64,000 nt of DNA from an uncultured Chloroflexota bacterium (GTDB taxonomy: Bacteria; Chloroflexota; Dehalococcoidia; Lucifugimonadales; CAJXCD01). Positions 36,690 through 45,327 of the stretch are shown piece after piece. Numbering within the stretch: the first letter of the stretch is position 1; every line of letters begins with the position of its first letter. A program made the position numbers and the translations under genes. The stretch spans positions 362,863 to 426,862 of the forward strand of contig CAJXCD010000001.1 of NCBI GenBank assembly GCA_913051545.1, read 5' to 3'. The notes under the pieces are model-generated. The model was not told the origin of the DNA. It ran no database searches and was given only the letters and a program-made list of their open reading frames with translations.

Positions 36690-38021
36690 ATGCTGGAGAG
36701 TTTATCTGAAAAATTAAACTTGGTATTTAAGAAACTCGGTAGCAAGGGGCGCTTGACCGAGAAGGATATTGACGACGCCCTGCGCGAAGTCCGCATGGCT
36801 CTCTTGGGTTCAGACGTGAACTATAAAGTAGCTAAAAACTTCGTCGAAAGTATACGAGAACGTTCACTAAACAGTGATGTTTTGAAAAGTCTCAGCCCTG
36901 GGCAACAGGTAGTTAAGATTACTAATGAAGTGTTGACAGAAATTCTAGGAGGTGGGGTACGGGGGCTTATTTCTGATGTTGACCCACCTTCAGTGGCAGT
37001 TATGGTGGGGTTGAATGGTTCAGGAAAGACAACTACTTCTGCGAAATTGGCTTGGACTCTCAAAAAATCTGGGCAAGTTCCAGTTTTAGTTGCAGCAGAT
37101 CTTTACAGACCTGCTGCTATACAACAACTGGAGGTTTTGGGAGAAAAAGTTGGTGTAGATGTGTATCGGGGTGATGTTTCTAGTAATTGCGTAGATGTTG
37201 CCAAGGAAGGTGTTGCGCAGGCATCAAAATCCAAGGCAGCATGGGCCATAGTAGATACTGCTGGCAGATTTCAAATCGACAGTGATTTAATGGGAGAATT
37301 GAGGCAGATCTGTGAGGCTATTAAACCTTCAGAGAAGATTTTGGTTGTAGATTCAATGACAGGGCAGGAAGCGGTTGAAGTGGCCAAAGAATTTCATTCA
37401 GATATTGGATTGACTGGTTTGATATTGACAAAAATGGATGGTGATTCTCGTGGGGGAGCAGCCTTATCAATAGTTTCAGGTACCGGTGTTCCCATAAAGT
37501 ATATTGGTACGGGTGAGAAAGTAGAAGATATCCAACAATTTTTTCCTGACAGATTAGCGTCTCGCATCTTAGGTATGGGCGATATGTTGACACTAATCGA
37601 AAAAACTCAAGCAACGTTTGAGGAAGGTCAGGCTGCAAGCTTAGAGAAAAAAATAATTGATGCCACTTTTGATTTGAATGATTTTTTGTCCCAGTTACGA
37701 CAGTTAAAAAAAATGGGTCCGTTGAGTCAGATCACAGACATGATTCCTGGCATGGCTTCACTGAAAGGTAGAATATCAACCGATGGATTGGAGGAGGATA
37801 AGATAAAAATTGTAGAGGCAGTGATACAGTCTATGACTCCTGAAGAGCGACGCAAACCAGATATTATTGGAGGTAGACGTAGAAAGAGAATAGCAAATGG
37901 TAGTGGGACTACGGTTCGAGATGTTAATCAACTGTTGAATCAGTTTAAGCAAATGCAGAAAATGATGAAGCAACTTACATCTGGGAAAACCATGACTGGT
38001 CTGGGCAGGTTTTTGAGATAA
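36690..38021 (+). CDS. ffh: Signal recognition particle protein Ffh (SRP54)
   Basis: This is the SRP GTPase that binds signal peptides and 4.5S RNA and delivers ribosomes to FtsY. The N domain shows LVFKKLGSKGRLTEKDIDDALREVRMALL. The G domain has GLNGSGKTTTSAKLA, VDTAGRF and LTKMDGDSRGGAALS. The M domain has GPLSQITDMIPGM, MTPEERRKPDII and RRKRIANGSGTTVRDVNQLLNQFKQMQKMMKQL. Length (443 aa) is complete. It is 23 nt after the propeller gene, followed by tRNA-Ser(TGA). Confidence 0.97.
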   Translation: MLESLSEKLNLVFKKLGSKGRLTEKDIDDALREVRMALLGSDVNYKVAKNFVESIRERSLNSDVLKSLSPGQQVVKITNEVLTEILGGGVRGLISDVDPPSVAVMVGLNGSGKTTTSAKLAWTLKKSGQVPVLVAADLYRPAAIQQLEVLGEKVGVDVYRGDVSSNCVDVAKEGVAQASKSKAAWAIVDTAGRFQIDSDLMGELRQICEAIKPSEKILVVDSMTGQEAVEVAKEFHSDIGLTGLILTKMDGDSRGGAALSIVSGTGVPIKYIGTGEKVEDIQQFFPDRLASRILGMGDMLTLIEKTQATFEEGQAASLEKKIIDATFDLNDFLSQLRQLKKMGPLSQITDMIPGMASLKGRISTDGLEEDKIKIVEAVIQSMTPEERRKPDIIGGRRRKRIANGSGTTVRDVNQLLNQFKQMQKMMKQLTSGKTMTGLGRFLR

Positions 38022-38140
38022 ATAATTTTCTGACAGAGTATTATTTAAGGTACAATGAGAGCTTAGGTTAAGCACAGTTATCTTTAGAGTTTTTCTACAC
38101 AGGGACAAGCCATCTTTTTTCTGTGAGCGTCAATAATCAA

Positions 38141-38230
38141 GGAGGGATGGCCGAGCGGCTTAAGGCGCCGGTCTTGAAAACCGGTATACGTGCAAGCGTA
38201 TCGTGGGTTCGAATCCCACTCCCTCCGCCA
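38141..38230 (+). tRNA. tRNA-Ser (anticodon TGA)
   Basis: GGAGGGA pairs with TCCCTCC, followed by G and an encoded CCA. The anticodon arm CCGGTCTTGAAAACCGG gives TGA (UGA, Ser). The variable arm TATACGTGCAAGCGTATC and T arm GTGGGTTCGAATCCCAC are intact. It is the third intact serine tRNA in the window. Confidence 0.97.
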
Positions 38231-38281
38231 GTTATTAGTGTTTACTGAGTTCGATTCAAAATCAAAATACGGAGAAACATT

Positions 38282-39457
38282 TTGAAGTTACATGAATATC
38301 AAGCCAAGGACATGTTGTCCAAAGGGGGAATTAAAGTACCGGAAGGTCAAGTTGCATATACAGCAGAGGAAGCCTATAGGGTGGCATCACAGTTGGGAGT
38401 AGGATCTGTGGTTAAGGCTCAAGTCCATGCTGGTGGAAGGGGTAAGTCTGGTGGTATTAAACTGGCTAGAAATGCCTCTGAGGTAAGAGAAGTTGCAGAT
38501 TTACTGTTGGGGACGAGGCTAGTGACTCCCCAGACCGGTGAAGAAGGAGTACCTGTAAGTAGTGTTTTGGTCGAGGAAGCTTTAGATATATCCCAGGAAT
38601 TATATCTGGGAATTGTGGTTGACGGAAGTTTAGGTGGAGATGTAGTGATGGCTAGCGTTTCAGGCGGTATGGACGTAGAAGAAGTTGCTGAAAGTACACC
38701 AGAAAAACTTTACAAGCTACCAATTGATCCCATGATAGGATTTCAACCATTTCAGGCTCGCCGTTTAGCCTACCTAATGGGATTAACTCCAAATTTGATA
38801 AGAGAATTCACCAGTCTTATGATTAACCTCCACAAAATTTTTTCTGAAAATGACTGCTCTCTCGTAGAGATTAATCCATTAATAGTTACTTCGGATGAAA
38901 GATTGCTTGCCGGTGATGCAAAGATAGGTTTAGATGATGATGCTCTTTACAGGCATCCAGATCTGTTGGCTTTAAATGACTCTGAACAGGAGGAGCCTCT
39001 TGAATCTGATGCAAGGAAGTTTGGCATTAGCTATATCAGACTGGATGGGGATGTCGGGTGTCTTGTAAACGGAGCAGGGTTAGCAATGGCAACCATGGAC
39101 ATCACTCGCAGCGCAGGTGCGGGGCCAGCAAATTTCCTAGATGTAGGAGGAAGCGCAGATGAAAATAAAGTAGCAGAAGCGGTAAAAATTATATTGTCAG
39201 ATTCAAGTGTAAAAACAGTACTGGTAAATATTTTTGGTGGTATTTTGAGATGCGATGTAGTTGCAAGAGGGATGATTCTAGGCGTTGAAGAGTTACCTCA
39301 TATAAATGTCCCCATTGTGGTTAGGATGTTGGGGACAAACGCTGAAGAGGGAAGAGATATACTGTCTCGGTCGGAATTGAACGTGACTTTAGTGGATGAC
39401 ATGGCCCAAGCAGCTGAAGCTATAAAATCAACAAAATATTCTAAGTCGTCGGGCTAG
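38282..39457 (+). CDS. sucC: Succinyl-CoA ligase (ADP/GDP-forming) beta subunit
   Basis: Together with SucD it interconverts succinyl-CoA and succinate with substrate-level phosphorylation in the TCA cycle. The ATP-grasp N-terminus MKLHEYQAKDMLSKGGIKVPEG, nucleotide contacts KAQVHAGGRGKSGGIKLA, and EINPLIVTSDERLLAGDAKIGLDDDALYRHPDL are canonical. The C-terminal flavodoxin-like domain shows NGAGLAMATMD and VNIFGGILRCDVVARGM. It starts at TTG with GGAGAA seven to eight bases upstream. Length is 391 aa. sucD follows 13 nt later. Confidence 0.97.
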   Translation: MKLHEYQAKDMLSKGGIKVPEGQVAYTAEEAYRVASQLGVGSVVKAQVHAGGRGKSGGIKLARNASEVREVADLLLGTRLVTPQTGEEGVPVSSVLVEEALDISQELYLGIVVDGSLGGDVVMASVSGGMDVEEVAESTPEKLYKLPIDPMIGFQPFQARRLAYLMGLTPNLIREFTSLMINLHKIFSENDCSLVEINPLIVTSDERLLAGDAKIGLDDDALYRHPDLLALNDSEQEEPLESDARKFGISYIRLDGDVGCLVNGAGLAMATMDITRSAGAGPANFLDVGGSADENKVAEAVKIILSDSSVKTVLVNIFGGILRCDVVARGMILGVEELPHINVPIVVRMLGTNAEEGRDILSRSELNVTLVDDMAQAAEAIKSTKYSKSSG

Positions 39458-39470
39458 ATGGAGTGTTTAG

Positions 39471-40346
39471 ATGAGCATATTGGTGAATAGTGAAACTCGT
39501 CTCTTGGTTCAAGGAATTACTGGTAAAGAAGGTAGTTTTCATGCCAAGCGCTGTAGAGAGTATGGGACTAATCTCGTAGCAGGAGTCACGCCTGGTAAGG
39601 GAGGGGAGGTTTTTGACAATTCTGTTCCTGTTTTCAATAGTGTGGATGATGCTGTCTCCAAAACCGGAGCTAATTTTTCTCTTATATTCGTACCAGCGCC
39701 ATTTGCTGCGGATGCGATTCTAGAGGCAGTTGAAGCTGGCGTAAAAACTATAGCGTGTATAACCGAAGGAATTCCAGTTTCAGATACAGTGCGAGTAACT
39801 CATTTCATTAAGGGGAAGGATGTAGTGTTATTGGGTCCTAATTGCCCAGGTGCAATATCCCCCGGGGAAAAATGTAAAGTTGGGATAATGCCTGGGTATA
39901 TTCATAAGCCCGGTAAAGTAGGAGTTGTGTCAAGGAGTGGAACTCTAACATATGAGGCGGTGGGTCAGTTGACAGGAATTGGGATTGGCCAATCGACGTG
40001 TGTTGGTATAGGAGGTGATCCAGTAAGCGGCACAACTTTTGTTGATATATTACAGATGTTCGATTCAGACCCAGAGACTGAAAGTGTCGTGATGATAGGC
40101 GAAATAGGTGGTACGCGTGAGCAAGAGGCGGCAGAGTATATTAAGAACGATTTTTCTAAACAAGTGGCTGCTCTAATAGTTGGTAAGAGCGCTCCTCCTG
40201 GACGAAGAATGGGTCACGCCGGTGCAATAATAACTGGTCGCGCTGCGCGAGCTGATGAGAAAATCAAAGCTCTAGAAGATGCAGGAGCATCCATTGTTCC
40301 ATCTCCTTCAGAGATTGGAACCACAGTACAAAAAATGATCGATTGA
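39471..40346 (+). CDS. sucD: Succinyl-CoA ligase alpha subunit
   Basis: It is the CoA-binding subunit that carries the phosphohistidine. The CoA-binding N-terminus has [22 protein letters not shown] and [28 protein letters not shown] and [16 protein letters not shown] form the central signature. The active His is in [12 protein letters not shown]. Length (291 aa) is normal. It forms an operon with sucC and is convergent with the FAH-family gene. Confidence 0.97.
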   Translation: MSILVNSETRLLVQGITGKEGSFHAKRCREYGTNLVAGVTPGKGGEVFDNSVPVFNSVDDAVSKTGANFSLIFVPAPFAADAILEAVEAGVKTIACITEGIPVSDTVRVTHFIKGKDVVLLGPNCPGAISPGEKCKVGIMPGYIHKPGKVGVVSRSGTLTYEAVGQLTGIGIGQSTCVGIGGDPVSGTTFVDILQMFDSDPETESVVMIGEIGGTREQEAAEYIKNDFSKQVAALIVGKSAPPGRRMGHAGAIITGRAARADEKIKALEDAGASIVPSPSEIGTTVQKMID

Positions 40347-40364
40347 ACAGTATATCTATCCCGC

Positions 40365-40378
40365 TGGAGTTTGCTCCA
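40365..40378. terminator. Short hairpin between convergent sucD and FAH-family genes
   Basis: TGGAG-TTTG-CTCCA forms a 5-bp stem with a 4-nt loop, followed by ATTAACTTTT on plus. It is placed in the 44-nt gap between two convergent stops. It is weak as an intrinsic terminator. Confidence 0.35.
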
Positions 40379-40390
40379 TTAACTTTTGGA

Positions 40391-41299
40391 TTACACGACA
40401 ATAACGTCGTTTTCCAGTGTCCCAATTCCGTCGATCTCAACGGTTACTATATCCCCTTCTCCTAGGGTAATATCAGGAGGCGGTACTATTGATGTTCCTG
40501 TGAGGACAGTTGTCATATCCGGCAGTGAGTTATGTCGATTAGCCCAACCGACTAATTCTTCGATTGTCCTGTTCATTAGTGAGGTTGAAGTTTTATCGGA
40601 GAAGATCTCTTTACCTTCTCTTGAAATTGTGCACCGGATCTCCAAATCCTGGGCATTTTCGATAGAGTCTTTAGGGACAAAGCTTGGTCCTATTGAGCAA
40701 CACCTTGCATATTGTTTAGCCTGAGCTTGATATAGGGGATTCTCTCCTTCAATTGAGCGACTACTCATATCATTCCCACAGGTATATCCAGCTATTTCAC
40801 CTTTGTATAATATAAAAGCTAGTTCTGGTTCTGGTACGTCCCAGCTAGAATCTCCACGGACACCTACTGATTCAAATGGACCAACGTATCTTTCAGGCGT
40901 AGCTTTTAGGAATAATGCAGGCCTATCAGAGTTATATACTTTTGCATATAAATCAGGGGAATCGCTCTCCCTTTGACGTTCCATCACGCTATTTTGATAG
41001 GTAACTCCAAATGCCCAAACTTCAGGAGTATCAATTGGTATATCCAGCCACAAATCTCCAGCACCATCTCGGGATGATTCAATAATTTCTTGTAGGTTGT
41101 AGTTCTCAGGAGATCCTTGCGTAATCAGGTGCTTTGCCAATTTATCCATAGAAGTCCCTGATAAAGAAGCGATCTGTATAATTTGTTCGATGTCTGTAAT
41201 CTCGTTATGGACGGATGTGATATCTGTCAGAGTGCCCTCTTTACTTTCGACCGTCACATGTGTTTCTCCAACTGAATCTACTAGTCTGTAGAATCTCAT
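40391..41299 (-). CDS. Fumarylacetoacetate hydrolase (FAH) family protein
   Basis: This family cleaves or decarboxylates beta-diketo acids and sugar-acid intermediates using Mg/Mn. The C-terminal FAH domain contains SWDVPEPELAFILYKG (E-x-E metal ligands), GYTCGNDMSSRSIEGENPLYQ (the Asp ligand) and QYARCCSIGPSFVP. Near the end are LPDMTTVLTGTSIVPPPDITLGEGDIVTVEIDGIGTLENDVI, all family hallmarks. The N-terminal 100 residues form the usual variable domain. The substrate is not clear; plant- or sugar-acid-derived keto acids are typical of free-living members. Length is 302 aa. Confidence 0.88.
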   Translation of the reverse strand: MRFYRLVDSVGETHVTVESKEGTLTDITSVHNEITDIEQIIQIASLSGTSMDKLAKHLITQGSPENYNLQEIIESSRDGAGDLWLDIPIDTPEVWAFGVTYQNSVMERQRESDSPDLYAKVYNSDRPALFLKATPERYVGPFESVGVRGDSSWDVPEPELAFILYKGEIAGYTCGNDMSSRSIEGENPLYQAQAKQYARCCSIGPSFVPKDSIENAQDLEIRCTISREGKEIFSDKTSTSLMNRTIEELVGWANRHNSLPDMTTVLTGTSIVPPPDITLGEGDIVTVEIDGIGTLENDVIVV

Positions 41300-41402
41300 A
41301 TTTGTTACCCTCTTTCAATTTGATACTTCAGTAACCGATCAGTTGCAGTTTAAGGTCGTGTCTATGATTAGGTCAAGAATTTCTAATTATATCCCTATAG
41401 CA

Positions 41403-41432
41403 TTGACATCATATTGTAAGTGGCTCTATACT
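41403..41432 (+). promoter_or_regulatory. Predicted promoter upstream of pyrG
   Basis: TTGACA (41403..41408) and TATACT (41427..41432) are 18 bp apart, a near-consensus pair. It would leave a leader of about 195 nt before pyrG. GAGGGGGC (around 41448) and GCCCTC (around 41489) in the leader can pair. The 330-nt gap contains no other gene. Confidence 0.5.
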
Positions 41433-41635
41433 TTTTCAAACCATTGAGGGGGCAATCAGATCATTGTATAGATGTGAGAGTAGTCGCCCTCGGGATACCT
41501 TGTTTCAGTGTTAGAGTCGACTGGATATTTTGACGCTGCTGATTTTCCTTCGTTATGTATTCAACTTTTTATTACTCTTTTTGTGTTATATAGATTACCA
41601 GTGAGGAACTTGTCATATTATTGGATGAGACGTTC

Positions 41636-43267
41636 ATGACCAAATTCATTTTCGTTACAGGGGGAGTTGTCAGCTCCATAGGTAAAGGAATAGCCGTGGC
41701 GTCAATCGGTAGAATCCTGAAAAGTCGTGGTATCTCCGTATCTGTTCTAAAACTAGATCCTTATTTGAATGTTGATCCAGGGACGATGTCTCCTTACCAA
41801 CACGGGGAAGTGTTCGTAACAGGCGATGGGTGTGAGACAGATCTAGATTTAGGGCACTACGAACGTTTTATAGATATTGATTTGACGCAATCCTCGAATT
41901 TAACTGCCGGTCAGATATTTAGTGAGGTGATCGCGCGAGAGAGGAGAGGAGAGTTCCTTGGCGGGACCATACAGTCTGTACCTCACGTGACTGACGCTAT
42001 TAAAAAACGTATGCACAGTCTTGCAGAGGAGAGTGGGGCTGATGTAATTGTCGTGGAGGTGGGGGGTACAGTTGGAGATATTGAAGGTCTGCCTTTCCTT
42101 GAAGCTATTCGGCAGATGAGGAATGAAGCAGGAAGGGATAATGTGCTCTACGTCCACGTTACGCTCTTGCCATACATTGGAGCAACTGGGGAACTTAAAA
42201 CTAAGCCAACTCAACATAGTGTTCGGGAGCTAAGAAGTATTGGAATTCAGCCTGATGCTATTATTTGCCGCAGTGATCAGCTTATCACGGATGATATTCG
42301 AAATAAGATATCAATTCACTGTGATGTTCAGATCAAAGCTGTTATATCTTTGCCCACAGTACCATCAGTTTATGGAGTTCCTTTGATGCTAGAAGACGAA
42401 GGCCTAGGAGATTTTATTGTAAGTAGCCTGACACTATCTGGCACTACAGGTGATATGACCGATTGGCAGAATATGGTTAGTTCTATTGAACAGCCAGACA
42501 AGTCTATGTTGGTGGCGGTAGTTGGTAAGTACGTTGAGTTGCAAGACTCATATATTTCTGTGAAAGAAGCGTTGGTACATGCAGGATTATGGCATAAGCT
42601 TGATGTCAACATACGTTGGGTTCAAGCACAAGATGTCGAAAAGTACGGTCCTGAAGAATATTTGGATGATGTTTCGGGAATTGTAATACCGGGTGGTTTT
42701 GGACGTCGTGGGGTAGAAGGCATGATCGAAACTGTGCGTTATGCTCGTGAAAAGGAAGTTCCTTACCTAGGTCTATGTCTTGGGCTGCAGGTAATGGTTG
42801 TCGAGGCAGCACGAAACCTTTTAGGGAAAAGCAATGCCAATTCGACAGAGTTTGATCCCGATACTACAGATCCTGTCATTCATCTCATGCACGAGCAAAA
42901 GGAAGTTACCGAAAAAGGCGGTACGATGCGACTTGGTATATACCCTTGTGAGTTGGTCGAAGGGACAATAGCTAGTAAGTCTTATGGAGATACTCTTATA
43001 AGTGAACGTCACAGACATAGATTTGAGGTTAATAATGAATACAGAGACTTGTTTAAGTCAGTAGATGTTTTACCCTCCGGAATTTCCCCGGACGGAAACC
43101 TAGTGGAAATCATGGAGATGTCCGGACACCCTTACATGTTAGGAGTTCAATTCCATCCTGAATTTCTTTCACGCCCTGATCGACCTCATCCTCTTTTCCG
43201 AGAATTTGTGGATACTGCTAAACGTACTCTCCGTGAGGGTGGCCAGCATGTGTTGCCACTATCCTAA
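41636..43267 (+). CDS. pyrG: CTP synthase
   Basis: It aminates UTP to CTP using glutamine and ATP. The synthetase domain begins TKFIFVTGGVVSSIGKGI and has KLDPYLNVDPGTMSPYQHGEVFV and GGTVGDIEGLPFLEAIRQM. The C-terminal amidotransferase has GIVIPGGFGRRGVEGMI, the nucleophile in YLGLCLGLQVMVVEAAR, and GVQFHPEF with its His and Glu, so it is complete. The track starts at TTG 41621. I prefer ATG 41636, which gives the usual MTKFIFVTGG. Length is 543 aa. Confidence 0.97.
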   Translation: MTKFIFVTGGVVSSIGKGIAVASIGRILKSRGISVSVLKLDPYLNVDPGTMSPYQHGEVFVTGDGCETDLDLGHYERFIDIDLTQSSNLTAGQIFSEVIARERRGEFLGGTIQSVPHVTDAIKKRMHSLAEESGADVIVVEVGGTVGDIEGLPFLEAIRQMRNEAGRDNVLYVHVTLLPYIGATGELKTKPTQHSVRELRSIGIQPDAIICRSDQLITDDIRNKISIHCDVQIKAVISLPTVPSVYGVPLMLEDEGLGDFIVSSLTLSGTTGDMTDWQNMVSSIEQPDKSMLVAVVGKYVELQDSYISVKEALVHAGLWHKLDVNIRWVQAQDVEKYGPEEYLDDVSGIVIPGGFGRRGVEGMIETVRYAREKEVPYLGLCLGLQVMVVEAARNLLGKSNANSTEFDPDTTDPVIHLMHEQKEVTEKGGTMRLGIYPCELVEGTIASKSYGDTLISERHRHRFEVNNEYRDLFKSVDVLPSGISPDGNLVEIMEMSGHPYMLGVQFHPEFLSRPDRPHPLFREFVDTAKRTLREGGQHVLPLS

Positions 43268-43572
43268 TCGTTAATATTGTTGAAAAAGGTCTAGACTATC
43301 ACCCAACTAATGTGGTAGATTGTAGTTCGAACTACGACTTACACCTCTTGGCACGGTATCTAGCACAGATCTGCCCCAACTGAATAGGCGAACGTGTCCC
43401 TTGTGCCGTTTCCCTAGCCTTTGAGCTTCCATTGCAATGCAGTTTGCGGCGCAAGGAAGGGTGCGCGCCAGAGCCAAGATTAAATAATACACAATGTTGT
43501 TGGGATATGTGTTTGTATAGGAAACAAAGAAAAGGAGTTTAGTAGCTCCAGTTGGAGTCGCTCGGAGATAGT
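43268..43572. other. pyrG-rho gap with palindrome and structured GC-rich block
   Basis: This 305-nt gap contains a perfect 14-bp palindrome GTAGTTCGAACTAC (43322..43335). A block richer in GC than its surroundings follows (about 43345..43480) with pairing arms GGCAC...GTGCC and GGCGC...GCGCGCC. Nearer the gene, CTCCAGTTGGAG can form a hairpin just before the rho ribosome-binding site. It may be the rho leader (rho is often autoregulated) or a small RNA. No protein-coding frame is convincing. Confidence 0.4.
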
Positions 43573-44847
43573 ATGAATATAACAGAAATACAGGCTAAAA
43601 CAGATGCTGAGCTAGCTGATTTAGCTAAAGGGATGGGTATTTTAGAAGATGGCGTTGTGCTTAGGCGTCAGGATTTAATAAATCGAGTAATCAGAACTCA
43701 ATCTGAACAGAATGGGAGTCTTGTAGCTGGCGGTATATTGTCTATCACTGGTGATGGTTATGGTTTTCTACGTTCCACTGGTAGTGCAGATAGATCAGGT
43801 GACGTTTACGTTTCACAGTCACAAATCAGACGGTTTGGGCTGAGAAGCGGAGACCAGTTGTCCGGCCAGGTAAGGCCACCTAAGGATGGGGAACGGTACT
43901 TTGGATTGGTGAGAGTGGATTCGGTGAATGATCTTGACCCTGATCTATCTAAAGACAGGCCTCATTTCGAACGATTGACCCCTATATTTCCACAAGACAT
44001 GATTAAAATGGAGACGGTGAAAACGGAACTGTCTAATAGAATCATTGATTTGATTTCGCCAGTTGGTAGAGGTCAGCGTGGAATGATAGTAGCCCCACCA
44101 AAGGCTGGGAAAACCACTTTACTGAAGCAGATTGCCAATGGGATTACTGCAAATGCTCCTGATATTCACCTCATGGTGGCTCTTATTGGTGAGAGACCTG
44201 AAGAAGTGACGGATATGATGAGGTCAGTTCGTGGTGAAGTTTTCAGCTCCACTTTCGATGAACCGGTTGAAGATCACTGCAAAGTTGCAGAGTTGGCATT
44301 GGAAAGGGCAAAGCGTCAGGTAGAGGCAGGACGTGACGTGGTGATATTACTGGATAGTCTTACGCGCCTTACGAGGGCTTACAATCTATCTGTTCCTACG
44401 AGCGGCCGAACCTTGTCTGGAGGAATAGATCCAGTTGCTCTTTATCCTCCCAAGAAATTTTTTGGTGCGGCTCGGAATGCAGAAGACGGAGGCAGTCTTA
44501 CAATACTAGCAGCTTGTCTTGTAGAAACCGGGAGCCGGATGGACGATGTGATATATGAAGAATTTAAGGGTACGGGAAACATGGAGGTTCATCTGGACCG
44601 TAAGTTGGCAGAACGGAGACTTTATCCTGCCATAGACATATCCCGTAGCGGAACCAGGCGAGAGGAATTACTCCTTGATGAGGAAACGCTCCGCCAAGTT
44701 TGGCTTCTTCGCAGGATGGTCAGCATGGTTGCTACAGATTCCATTAATTCTTCTGAGGCTACTGAAAAAGTTATAGAGCGACTTAGAAACAGTAAGGACA
44801 ACAAGGACTTTTTGGTAAAGCTCAGTAGTCCTGAAAAGGGAGACTAA
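43573..44847 (+). CDS. rho: Transcription termination factor Rho
   Basis: It is a hexameric RNA helicase that ends transcription. The N-terminal helical part is followed by the RNA-binding fold [41 protein letters not shown]. Next come [15 protein letters not shown] (Walker A), [27 protein letters not shown] (Walker B) and [20 protein letters not shown] (Q/R-loop region). The stretch [32 protein letters not shown] is diagnostic. I use ATG 43573 (GGAG five bases before) rather than the track's 43552. Length is 424 aa, without a long acidic insertion. Confidence 0.97.
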   Translation: MNITEIQAKTDAELADLAKGMGILEDGVVLRRQDLINRVIRTQSEQNGSLVAGGILSITGDGYGFLRSTGSADRSGDVYVSQSQIRRFGLRSGDQLSGQVRPPKDGERYFGLVRVDSVNDLDPDLSKDRPHFERLTPIFPQDMIKMETVKTELSNRIIDLISPVGRGQRGMIVAPPKAGKTTLLKQIANGITANAPDIHLMVALIGERPEEVTDMMRSVRGEVFSSTFDEPVEDHCKVAELALERAKRQVEAGRDVVILLDSLTRLTRAYNLSVPTSGRTLSGGIDPVALYPPKKFFGAARNAEDGGSLTILAACLVETGSRMDDVIYEEFKGTGNMEVHLDRKLAERRLYPAIDISRSGTRREELLLDEETLRQVWLLRRMVSMVATDSINSSEATEKVIERLRNSKDNKDFLVKLSSPEKGD

Positions 44848-45110
44848 TAATATCTAGTCTCTAATTAATTTTTAGTGATGTGTATATATCAAGTATTATA
44901 GATGGAAATTTCGATTATGTGAGCTTTCGTAATAACTGGCAAATTAAGGGTTTGTGAGTTATTGACAATGTATCTGCGGCTAATATATAGTTTCGCTAGG
45001 ATCGGTGCGGGAGGACTCGGGAGGGAACCTCACCCATGTTTCAGCCGATTTAGTTGAATCACTATGGTCAGGCAGTTAGGCAGTTCCCTTCACTAAGCAC
45101 GTGTAACTAC
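44848..45110. other. rho-surface protein gap, upstream part
   Basis: There is no gene. A G-rich block GGTGCGGGAGGACTCGGGAGGGAACCTCACCC (about 45004..45035) can fold, and is enclosed by ATCGG...CCGAT. It may act in termination after rho or as part of an upstream control element for the surface protein gene. It does not match a riboswitch class I recognise. Confidence 0.35.
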
Positions 45111-45139
45111 TTGACAAGCTACGGCTCATAGTGTAAAAA
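45111..45139 (+). promoter_or_regulatory. Predicted promoter of the surface protein gene
   Basis: TTGACA (45111..45116) and TAAAAA (45134..45139) are 17 bp apart. This would start an RNA with a leader of about 180 nt. The leader contains hairpins CCGCC...GGCGG and CCTGAGA-N8-TCTCAGG and a small GTCTAAAAGAC stem. These are features that commonly stabilise mRNAs of abundant surface proteins. Confidence 0.5.
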
Positions 45140-45327
45140 TTCTAACGTCTGATTAGATATATCGGCGAGGTTCTGATGGTCATATCTACCGCCCGTAGAA
45201 CGGCGGAAAGGGAATTTGTTCCTGAGATACATATGTCTCAGGGCTTCTCCGTGTCTAAAAGACAATAAATATAGAAATAATCTAAGTTAAGTCTGTTTTA
45301 GGAAACATTTAAGTAGGGGGTTAGGCA

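Noticed and set aside
41439-41500. pyrG attenuator with initial G-run as in Gram-positive bacteria
   Set aside because: The G-run is about 17 bases beyond the -10 box, too far to be the first transcribed bases, and pairing with GCCCTC leaves a long loop.
45004-45060. Riboswitch or SRP RNA before the surface protein gene
   Set aside because: It can fold but lacks the conserved SRP GGAAG/AGCAG loop and any known riboswitch core that I can recognise.
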